From assembly GCA_034231615.1 (NCBI GenBank), contig CM067306.1, positions 35,670,019 through 35,734,018 of the forward strand: DNA of 64,000 nt. Direction: 5' to 3'. This document shows positions 11,601 to 23,600 of the stretch, in pieces. This DNA is from Meghimatium bilineatum. Lineage: Eukaryota; Mollusca; Gastropoda; Stylommatophora; Philomycidae. The translations under genes were made by a program, and so were the position numbers. Position 1 is the stretch's first letter. Every line of letters begins with the position of its first letter. The notes under the pieces are model-generated. The model was not told the DNA's origin. It did no database searches and saw nothing but the letters and a program-made list of their open reading frames with translations.

Positions 11601-14600
11601 GTGTTGCATTGTAATGATGTGGTAGAAGATAGAAAAAGTGCAATGTAGCAACGTTGTTAAAGATAGAAAAACATGCGGTGTAACAATGTGATTAAAAAAA
11701 ATTGAAAAAAGTTGCAGTGTGGCAATATGGTAATGTGGTAAAAGATAGAACAAAGTTGCAGTGTAGCAATATGGGAGAATAGGGAAAAAAGTTACAGTGT
11801 GCAATGTGGTAAAATATGCAACAAGCTGCAGTGTAGCAACATGATAGAAGAAGAAAAAGTTGCAGTGTAGGTAGGTCCTATGACAGCAAACTGCTATCAT
11901 GGATGAAAGAAAACTCTTCATGTACTAAACCGCAGAAACTATTACATGGGGTAACCAGTTCTCTTCCTTGCTGTGTTTATTTTTCCTAACTCATGCATTA
12001 GGTACCCATTTTACAGTTGGGCCGACTGGAATAGCGGTCATGTCATTCGAGAAATCATGACCCAGATAATTTTTTTGTCCGGGCGTGATTCTAAACCTGA
12101 CACACTGTAACTCGGTGATGGTAAGCAAGCTCGCTATCAACTAGACTACCACGCTCCTGGATAGCATCATGATACAAGATAGAAACAGTTGCAGTGTAGC
12201 AATGTGGTGGAAGATGGAAACAGTTGCAGTGTAGCAATGTGGTGGAAGATGGAAACAGTTGCAGTGTAGCAATTTTGTGGAAGATGGAAACAGTTGCTGT
12301 GTAGCAATGTGGTGAAAGATTGAAACAGTTGCAGTGTACCAATGTGGTGGAAGATGGAAACAGTTGCAGTGTAGCAATGTGGTGGAAGATGGAAACAGTT
12401 GCTGTGTAGCAATGTGGTGGAAGATGGAAACAGTTGCTGTGTAGCAATGTGGTGGAAGATGGAAACAGTTGCTGTGTAGCAATGTGGTGGAAGATGGAAA
12501 CAGTTGCTGTGTAGCAATGTGGTGGAAGATGGAAACAGTTGCTGTGTAGCAATGTGGTGGAAGATGGAAACAGTTGCTGTGTAGCAATGTGGTGGAAGAT
12601 GGAAACAGTTGCAGTGTAGCAATGTGGTGGAAGATGGAAACAGTTGCAGTGTAGCAATGTGGTGGAAGATGGAAACAGTTGCTGTGTAGCAATGTGGTGG
12701 AAGATGGAAACAGTTGCAGTGTAGCAATGTGGTGGAAGATGGAAACAGTTGCTGTGTAGCAATGTGGTGGAAGATGGAAACAGTTGCAGTGTAGCAATGT
12801 GGTGGAAGATGGAAACAGTTGCAGTGTAGCAATTTTGTGGAAGATGGAAACAGTTGCTGTGTAGCAATGTGGTGAAAGATTGAAACAGTTGCAGTGTACC
12901 AATGTGGTGGAAGATGGAAACAGTTGCAGTGTAGCAATGTGGTGGAAGATGGAAACAGTTGCTGTGTAGCAATGTGGTGGAAGATGGAAACAGTTGCTGT
13001 GTAGCAATGTGGTGGAAGATGGAAACAGTTGCTGTGTAGCAATGTGGTGGAAGATGGAAACAGTTGCTGTGTAGCAATGTGGTGGAAGATGGAAACAGTT
13101 GCAGTGTAGCAATGTGGTGGAAGATGGAAACAGTTGCAGTGTAGCAATGTGGTGGAAGATGGAAACAGTTGCTGTGTAGCAATGTGGTGGAAGATGGAAA
13201 CAGTTGCAGTGTAGCAATGTGGTGGAAGATGGAAACAGTTGCAGTGTAGCAATGTGGTGGAAGATGGAAACAGTTGCAGTGTAGCAATGTGGTGGAAGAT
13301 GGAAACAGTTGCTGTGTAGCAATGTGGTGGAAGATGGAAACAGTTGCTGTGTAGCAATGTGGTGGAAGATGGAAACAGTTGCTGTGTAGCAATGTGGTGG
13401 AAGATGGAAACAGTTGCTGTGTAGCAATGTGGTGGAAGATGGAAACAGTTGCTGTGTAGCAATGTGGTGGAAGATGGAAACAGTTGCTGTGTAGCAATGT
13501 GGTGGAAGATGGAAACAGTTGCAGTGTAGCAATGTGGTGGAAGATGGAAACAGTTGCAGTGTAGCAATGTGGTGGAAGATGGAAACAGTTGCTGTGTAGC
13601 AATGTGGTGGAAGATGGAAACAGTTGCAGTGTAGCAATGTGGTGGAAGATGGAAACAGTTGCTGTGTAGCAATGTGGTGGAAGATGGAAACAGTTGCAGT
13701 GTAGCAATGTGGTGGAAGATGGAAACAGTTGCAGTGTAGCAATTTTGTGGAAGATGGAAACAGTTGCTGTGTAGCAATGTGGTGAAAGATTGAAACAGTT
13801 GCAGTGTACCAATGTGGTGGAAGATGGAAACAGTTGCAGTGTAGCAATGTGGTGGAAGATGGAAACAGTTGCTGTGTAGCAATGTGGTGGAAGATGGAAA
13901 CAGTTGCTGTGTAGCAATGTGGTGGAAGATGGAAACAGTTGCTGTGTAGCAATGTGGTGGAAGATGGAAACAGTTGCTGTGTAGCAATGTGGTGGAAGAT
14001 GGAAACAGTTGCAGTGTAGCAATGTGGTGGAAGATGGAAACAGTTGCAGTGTAGCAATGTGGTGGAAGATGGAAACAGTTGCTGTGTAGCAATGTGGTGG
14101 AAGATGGAAACAGTTGCAGTGTAGCAATGTGGTGGAAGATGGAAACAGTTGCAGTGTAGCAATGTGGTGGAAGATGGAAACAGTTGCAGTGTAGCAATGT
14201 GGTGGAAGATGGAAACAGTTGCAGTGTAGCAATGTGGTGGAAGATGGAAACAGTTGCAGTGTAGCAATGTGGTGGAAGATGGAAACAGTTGCAGTGTAGC
14301 AATGTGGTGGAAGATGGAAACAGTTGCAGTGTAGCAATGTGGTGGAAGATGGAAACAGTTGCTGTGTAGCAATGTAGTGGAAGATGGAAACAGTTGCTGT
14401 GTAGCAATGTGGTGGAAGATGGAAACAGTTGCTGTGTAGCAATGTGGTGGAAGATGGAAACAGTTGCTGTGTAGCAATGTGGTGGAAGATGGAAACAGTT
14501 GCTGTGTAGCAATGTGGTGGAAGATGGAAACAGTTGCAGTGTAGCAATGTGGTGGAAGATGGAAACAGTTGCTGTGTAGCAATGTGGTGGAAGATGGAAA

Positions 14601-17600
14601 CAGTTGCTGTGTAGCAATGTGGTGGAAGATGGAAACAGTTGCTGTGTAGCAATGTGGTGGAAGATGGAAACAGTTGCAGTGTAGCAATGTGGTGGAAGAT
14701 GGAAACAGTTGCAGTGTAGCAATGTGGTGGAAGATGGAAACAGTTGCAGTGTAGCAATGTGGTGGAAGATGGAAACAGTTGCTGTGTAGCAATGTGGTGG
14801 AAGATGAAAACAGTTGCTGTGTAGCAATGTGGTGGAAGATGGAAACAGTTGCCGTGTAGCAATGTGGTGGAAGATGGAAACAGTTGCCGTGTAGCAATGT
14901 GGTGGAAGATGGAAACAGTTGCCGTGTAGCAATGTGGTGGAAGATAAGCAAACGTTGTTATAGTGTATCTATGTTTAAAAAAATATATATTATTGAAGTG
15001 TAGCTTCTTCTTCCATTCTCAAATTTGTGGTACATAGCAGGATGCAGTCCAGATAATGGAATGTGTTGTGTCAAAGTTTACAGCTTGACTGTGATATCTG
15101 CACCTTTCGACCTGATATATTTGGCTTTCTTAAAAGAGTCAAACAAAACAAACATATATGAAGCACACAAAGGACCTTCTCCAGAGAACTCTTCTACTAC
15201 TGATGCTGCAAGGCGTAAGGGGGTATAATGGGAAAAGAAAATATAAAACTTTGGGCAACAATTTCTCGCATACATTTACTCTCATTTGAAAAAAATTACC
15301 GATGACATAAAATTGAAAGAATGAAAAAAGAATATGATTTCTGACATAATGAATTGTGTTTCTTTACTCTTTGTGTTGTAACAGCTGACCAGTGAGAACA
15401 TGGATATCCATGAAAAATTGACAATGTCGTCTGAATCACAGCGCAAGTTAACCAAAGATGTAAGTTTGCTAAATCTCTTTCTTGCATCATTACCTATTAT
15501 CTGATTAATGGATGCGTAAATTAGTTGTAGACCTGTATCCTATTATCTTATTGGTGAGCTGAGAATAGTTGTTGGTATGTTGATGCAGTTTCAAGCAAAA
15601 ATTCCCAAGAATCTGAAACAAATTTACTTTGTGAACATGGCGCAAGCTGAATTTGATCCCCCAACTCCTTGAACACAAGGCAAATGATTTAATCACTAAG
15701 TCAAGATGATCCATAAAATTCTGCAGGCAAGTGACTTGAACTCGACTAGCTCAACTCTTTATATGGTTGGTTGGTTGCTTATCCAGCGGCAATGAGCTCA
15801 TGAGCTCCACCTAAACTGTATAAAGGAGTTTGATACTTAAACTGTTGACTAGCACAACTCTATAAAGGAGTTTGATCTTTGATACTTAAACTCTTGACTA
15901 GCACAACTCTATAAAGGAGTTTGATCTTTGATACTTAAACTCTTGACTAGCTCAACTGTATAAAGGAGTTTGATACTTAAACTGTTGACTAGCACAACTC
16001 TATAAAGGAGTTTGATCTTTGATACTTAAACTCTTGACTAGCACAACTCTATAAAGGAGTTTGATCTTTGATACTTAAACTCTTGACTAGCTCAACTGTA
16101 TAAAGGAGTTTGATCTTTGATACTTAAACTCTTGACTAGCTCAACTCTATAAAGGAGTTTGATCTTTGATACTTAACTCTTGACTAGCTCAACTGTATAA
16201 AGGAGTTTGATCTTTGATACTTAAACTCTTGACTAGCTCAACTCTATAAAGGAGTTTGATCTTTGATACTTAAACTCTTGACTAGCTCAACTCTATAAAG
16301 GAGTTTGATCTTTGATACTTAAACTCTTGACTAGCTCAACTCTATAAAGGAGTTTGATCTTTGATACTTAAACTCTTGACTAGCTCAACTGTATAAAGGA
16401 GATTGTCTTTGATACTTAAACTCTTGACTAGCTCAACTCTATAAAGGAGTTTGATCTTTGATACTTAAACTCTTGACTAGCTCAACTCTATAAAGGAGTT
16501 TGATACTTAAACTCTTGACTAGCACAACTCTATAAAGGAGATTGATCTTTGATACTTAAACTCTTGACTAGCTCAACTCTATAAAGGAGTTTGATCTTTG
16601 ATACTTAAACTCTTGACTAGCACAACTGTATAAAGGAGTTTGATACTTAAACTCTTGACTAGCACAACTGTATAAAGGAGTTTGATACTTAAACTCTTGA
16701 CTAGCACAACTCTATAAAGGAGTTTGATCTTTGATACTTAAACTCTTGACTAGCTCAACTCTATAAAGGAGTTTGATACTTAAACTCTTGACTAGCACAA
16801 CTCTATAAAGGAGTTTGATCTTTGATACTTAAACTCTTGACTAGCTCAACTCTATAAAGGAGTTTGATCTTTGATACTTAAACTCTTGACTAGCTCAACT
16901 GTATAAAGGAGTTTGATCTTTGATACTTAAACTCTTGACTAGCTCAACTCTATAAAGGAGTTTGATCTTTGATACTTAAACTCTTGACTAGCTCAACTCT
17001 ATAAAGGAGTTTGATCTTTGATACTTAAACTCTTGACTAGCTCAACTGTATAAAGGAGATTGATACTTAAACTCTTGACTAGCTCAACTCTATAAAGGAG
17101 TTTGATCTTTGATACTTAAACTCTTGACTAGCTCAACTCTATAAAGGAGTTTGATCTTTGATACTTAAACTCTTGACTAGCTCAACTGTATAAAGGAGAT
17201 TGATACTTAAACTCTTGACTAGCTCAACTCTATAAAGGAGTTTGATCTTTGATACTTAAACTCTTGACTAGCTCAACTGTATAAAGGAGATTGATACTTA
17301 AACTCTTGACTAGCTCAACTCTATAAAGGAGTTTGATCTTTGATACTTAAACTCTTGACTAGCTCAACTCTATAAAGGAGTTTGATCTTTGATACTTAAA
17401 CTCTTGACTAGCTCAACTGTATAAAGGAGATTGATACTTAAACTCTTGACTAGCTCAACTCTATAAAGGAGTTTGATCTTTGATACTTAAACTCTTGACT
17501 AGCTCAACTCTATAAAGGAGTTTGATCTTTGATACTTAAACTCTTGACTAGCTCAACTCTATAAAGGAGTTTGATCTTTGATACTTAAACTCTTGACTAG

Positions 17601-20600
17601 CTCAACTCTATAAAGGAGTTTGATACTTAAACTCTTGACTAGCTCAACTCTATAAAGGAGTTTGATACTAAAACTCTTGACTAGCACAACTCTATAAAGG
17701 AGATTGATACTTAAACTCTTGACTAGCACAACTCTATAAAGGAGATTGATACTTAAACTCTTGACTATCACAACTCTATAAAGGAGATTGATACTTAAAC
17801 TCTTGACTAGCACAACTCTATAAAGGAGATTGATACTTAAACTCTTGACTAGCTCAACTCTATAAAGGAGTTTGATACTTAAACTCATGACTAGCTCAAC
17901 TCTATAAAGGAGATTGATCTTTGATAAATCCTGATAGTGAGCTTGCTGTGATGACCCTTGAATAACTGTATAGTTAAAGCTGGTCAGTGGGTAGTCATGA
18001 CCAGATTCTTTCAGTCCATCTTTAGACTGACCTGATGATAATATTTTGTTTTAGAATTTATTTCCCAAACTACTGTTCTACAACATTCTAACTGTAGCCT
18101 ACATGTTGACATTGTTAAATGTGAACTTATAGAACAATTGTGCATCCACAGCTTGGCTGCATGCAGGACAAGTATGATGAACTCCTTGAGATGCTAGAAG
18201 AGGCACAGGAGGAGCTGAAAGTGATGAGAGGCAAGCATAAGGTCCGCTCCAGTGGCCAACACCATCACTCAGCCTACTCAGTGCCCACAGATTCACTGGC
18301 ATCAGAATTGGAGACTTCACTTCAGCGGGAACTATCACAGCCTAGACGAAGGTATGTCCACAATCTTCACTAACTTTCATGTTTTTTATTTCACTTCAGT
18401 GGGAACACTGATCAACCAAAAGAATGCTGCAGTAACATGGTTCTCTCTTAACAAACACATCGTAGTCTGTGACACTGACGGTGGAGATGAGAGGGTACAA
18501 TATAATCAGAACCTCATCCTTACAATACCTGAGCGTTTGGTCGTAGTCTGTGCTTTCGGGAACACATTGATAATATTATTGCAAAGGCCAGCATAAGGAC
18601 TTTCAGCTCTGGGAGTGATGACAGCGGCTGATACTAAACAATCACAGCTCATAATCTTATATGAGGCTCTTGTCCTCCCTGTCATTGAATATGCTGGCAC
18701 CACTATCACCACAGTCACACACAGATTGAGAGAATTCAAAATGAAGTGATGCAAATCATCCTTGGCTCCACAAGGGACACACCGTGTGTGACTTTAAGAT
18801 TTCTCCTTGATTTTCAGAGCATATCTCACAGAATTGATATGTGGCATGCCCATGCGTACCTCAGAGTGAGTTCTGACATAGACCACCCACTACACAGTGA
18901 TCTTCCTTGTGTGAAAGAAAGCAGGCTCAAGAGAGGAAAATCATGGATGGGAAATCATGGAAAATCATGAAAATCTTTGTCCCCAAGCATGGAGGGAAAC
19001 AAATGGACCGACTAATTATCTAGCCTTGCCACCATAACAGATGGTTAATCTATGGGCAAAGCAGACATAGTCATTGTTATTCGTGAGTCGGCATGATCAG
19101 AGGATTTTGGGATGAATAAGCATGACTCAACAAAGATTTCAAAAAGAGCAGTGAACCAATATAGAACCAGAACCATCAGCCGTTATACCCTGAGAGATTT
19201 ACTGATGCAGAGATCTGAGCACCTATTGACATGTCTGATGTGCAAGGAGGATAATCAACAAACTAATACCTAATCTCACAATCTTTTCACTTTTTATTTG
19301 AAGAAAAATTTTACAGTGAATATTGCCAGTCCCTGCAGTTTAATGGTTGGTAGCCAACCGTGATGGTGGTGTCGACTTCTATAACTCCTATTGCATTTCC
19401 ACTGGATGAGTCCATCATTATAATAATATAAGATCATTGGGTGACCATGATCGCATATCTTTTCTCGATCTAGCAGTCCTCGATTCTGTAACAAATGTAC
19501 AGCATCTTTTTCTGTATTTGGCAAGCTCAGGAAACAGAAATCTGTGATTGCATTAGCCGTGTTGATTTAGTCTGATAATAATGTGAGATTTCTGTGATGA
19601 CACGAAAGATGTGCAAACTAATAGAAATTGCATGGCTATGCACATAACATTACAAAAGTTTAAATAGTTGGACTGTTATCACGTGATGAGGCCACATTTG
19701 CCTAACTTACTGTAATTTGTAGATGTAATTCTCAGATCATTCTGATTGTAATTTGTAGATCATTCTTATTCATAGATCTTCCTGATTGTAATTTGTAGAT
19801 GACTGATTCACACATCATTCTGATTGTAATTAGTAAGTGGCTCTTATTCTCAGATCTTTCAGCTGGAAAATATTTGAAACAGCAAAAGCAGCCAAGAAAG
19901 CTTCATCGAAAGCAGCTGAGAAGAAAGAATCCTCAACCACGAGAACATCTTGGACACCTTCTATGCTGCGAGAGAGTGATTCGCAGGGACCATCAGCATA
20001 TCCTTCAGATGTGGAGAGCTTAGCAAGCGATGGTTATAGTGCAGATATGGATAGTTTGTACGGGTCAGTGTATTATGTATTGGGTAGTTTGTATGAGTGT
20101 GTGATGTAACGGACATTTTTTACAGGTCAGTGTCTTATGTATTGGGCAGTTTGTATGGGTCTGTGTGATGTAAAATGTGTATGTCTGTGTGATGTAATGG
20201 ACAGTTTATATGGGTTGGGTTTTATGTAACAGACAGTTTGTATGAGTGTGTGTGATGTATTGGAATTTGTATTGGCCAGTGTTTCATGGAGTGAATAGTT
20301 TATTTTGCTAAGTGGTTGATATATTTGACAGTGTGTATGGGTTAGTGTTTCTGATATTTTCATTGTCATTCGTTTGCTTGCTTTACACATCATTAAGTGT
20401 TCAATTCCCATCCAGTCTCTCTTCATCTTTAAACTCCCTACATTGATGTGTCAGGCCGAAAGGCACAGGTATCGCAGCAATGCTGTAAACCATGACACAA
20501 CACATTCCATTCTCTGGACTACATCCTGCTAATCTGCAGGAGATTGAGAACGAATGCAGAAGAAGAAACTCCCTACACAGCACACAGAAAGACAGATTGA

Positions 20601-23600
20601 AAGAAGAGATAAAGATACTGTACAGTGTATAATATCCAATAGTCATTGATATAGCTAAGCTCTAGGTTCAGGGTCAGTCTATGCAGTCCAGATCTGTCAA
20701 GACCCTACTCAATCTTTACATGGTCATCATGACTGGACTATGGTCAGCTCTGTTACTTTCTATCATCCCTTCATTTTCTGTCTAATGAACCATAAAATAT
20801 AACTCACAGGTGGATTTTTCAACTTCATATTTTGCAGATCTAATCCAGAACTAGGACAGCCTGGGATACCTGGGTCCAATGACCTTGAGAGTGCTCTTAA
20901 AAGGCTAGCATTAAGGAGGGCAAATGAACATATTGAGAAAGACTTCCATGAAGAGGAAGAGGAGAGAAGGAGGAAGAAAATACAAGCTACGATGTAAGAG
21001 TCTAATGTTCTGCTCATGTCATCTTTTAACAAAAGTAATCTTCTGCTGAAATCTGTCATCTTTTAACAAAAGTAATCTTCTGCTGAAATCTGTCATCTTT
21101 TAACAAAAGTAAGCTGCTGAAATCTGTCATCTTTTAACAAAAGTAATATTCTGCTGAAATCTGTCATCTCTTTAACAAAAATAATATTCTGTTCTTATTT
21201 GTATGAACATTATTCTTATCTCTTATTTCTTATCTTTAAACACAAGTAATATTCTGCTGAAATCTGTCATCTTTACAAGATTTGCTATATTCTGCTCATA
21301 TTATCAAACAAAAGGTCAATGACTTAACCACTACCTCATGAAGCTCCCTATCCTGGAAGGTTGAGTTGAAGAAAACAGGCACATATATAGGTGGACAACA
21401 TAAATATGTTAGCAAACTACATCAGCTCAGAATCATATAACATCATTATATATTATATATAATGTCAAGGGACATATTCTTTTCAGAACAGTCTTCGCCC
21501 GTGTGTTGCCGGAGCCCGAAAGGGGAGCAAAGAATAGCAACACTGTTTACCTTTCATGCGTGTCGTAAGAGGCGACTAAGGAGGTTGTGGGATGGAGTTG
21601 ACTGTCCCATCCCATATAGGGTCAGTGACCCAAAGCCATGCTGAAGTCGGATGTGTCAGGCCAAAAGGCGCAGATATCGCAGCAATGCTGTAAACCATGA
21701 CATTCCGTTCCCTGGACTACATCCTGCTAATGTGCAGGAGTTTGAGAATGAACGCAGAAGAAGAAGAACAGTCTTCTTTATGGATCTTCAGAACTCCGCA
21801 TGATTTTGGTTGAGTTGACCTGATGCAGCCAGGTACATTAAACCTGATACATGTTTAAACAATCTGAAATGTCTTTATCCATCGTTGTCTTGGGTAGTCC
21901 TCATCCGTCACCCCTGCTCCTAGCAACCATGCCATCTAATATTAATTTTCTCATACTGTTATGTCTCTTTATATGACCAAAAAATCTCTGCTTTCTTATA
22001 ATAATGTCGTTTAAGAGCCAGCCCCTCTTCTACTTTTAATGATCTCTTGTAGCCATGTTTTGTACATATATTTCCACTGAGATCTTGCAGTGTATGAAAG
22101 AAATCTTAGCAAAAATTGCTTTTATCTAAAATTACATTGATGGTTTTTCTAACTTTAAAATATGCTCAAAACATTTGGACATAAGGTGTTGTTTCTATTT
22201 CCAGGAGTGGAGGGACGTCACCATTCAGTATCAGAAGCCCTAGTCCATATGGACTTAGGTCACCAACAGGTAGTTTGCCTTCATCCAACTGGAGCTCTGC
22301 TGGACAATCTTTGAACAATCATCATTATAAGCTTTCAGAAAAGTTGCAGATTGTGAAACCTTTGGAAGGTAGGACTTTGTGTTGTGAATTTTCTGTGTTA
22401 CCACAACCCTTATAGTTCCAGCTTGTTCAGTTATCCATGATGCTTGCTCTGTTAATTATCCCATGTTAGGCAGTGTCTTGGCAGGTTGGTATGTCAGAAG
22501 AGGGAGGGGGGCAGAGTGGCTATTCCATGCCATAGAGGTTCAAAGTGACCCAGAAGCCATGCAGAAGTTGAATATGTCAGGCTGAAAAGCACAGATATTG
22601 AAGCCAAGCTGTAAACCATGACACCAATGGTCTGACACATCCAACTTTGGAGTTACAATGCAACTATTTTCTGGAATTCTTTCAGAATTTCCTGTTGATC
22701 CACAACTCCAGAGCCTAAATTCTGTCTTCTGTTTGTTCCTCATCTGTTCCAACACCATATGATAAATATAATTTTTGAAGCATATCCTGATGGGACATAA
22801 ATTTTTCGCTATTGCTAAATTGTTGTATATTACTAATGCAGCAAATCAGCCCCTGTAGCAACTGGTTGTTTTGTCACTAGTACAGCGAATCAGCCCATGT
22901 AGTAATAAGGACTCCGACTTGTAGCTCAATGTTCAAAGAATAGTGCTACTGTCTTCTTTCCTCTCCTTGTTATTCTTTCTAGCTGTCCATGATACTCTCA
23001 ACATTATTCTATAGAATCATATCTCTGTTGCCTCTAATTTTCCACTGTCCTGTTTATTTATTGTCCAACCCGCTTTATCCATATGTTAAAATCGGTGTTA
23101 TGTAGCTCTGAAGTACTCTCTTCCTTACCTATATATAACAGGTACATATTACTCAGGTATATTCTTCATTTTTATAAATGCTGCTTTTCCCTGCCCTTTT
23201 CAGAATATATTCACCATAAAATTAGTCTTTAAGGCTTTCATTTGAAGCCCTCTTGTGACATTTTACCACACATACAATCTCTTAATAACATCCAACATTG
23301 AGCATCTGTGGCTATTTCTGTAGCTACATAGACAACAGCACAAAGATCAAGTAAATTTGACTGGTTAGTTTTGAGGTTGATGACCAACATGTGGTAGGAG
23401 AACAAGTTCTCTTTTATATAACTGACCTTCTTCTTCTTCTTCTTCTTCTTCTTTCTGTCCTCATGTACCTTTCGGTGTTGAGGGGAGAGTGAGTGTACGG
23501 TCTTTTGCCCTTCTATTTGCCTCCTCTGCTGTTATATTTCCGAATGTCTCTAATACACTATCTATCCACCTTTTATGAGGGCGTCCAATAGGTCTCCTGT

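Noticed and set aside
12091-14951. Three overlapping - strand open frames of over 920 codons rich in His, Thr, Leu, Phe
   Set aside because: They are the three reading phases of a 35-bp satellite whose - strand unit has no stop codon. All three phases are open equally, which coding DNA would not show.
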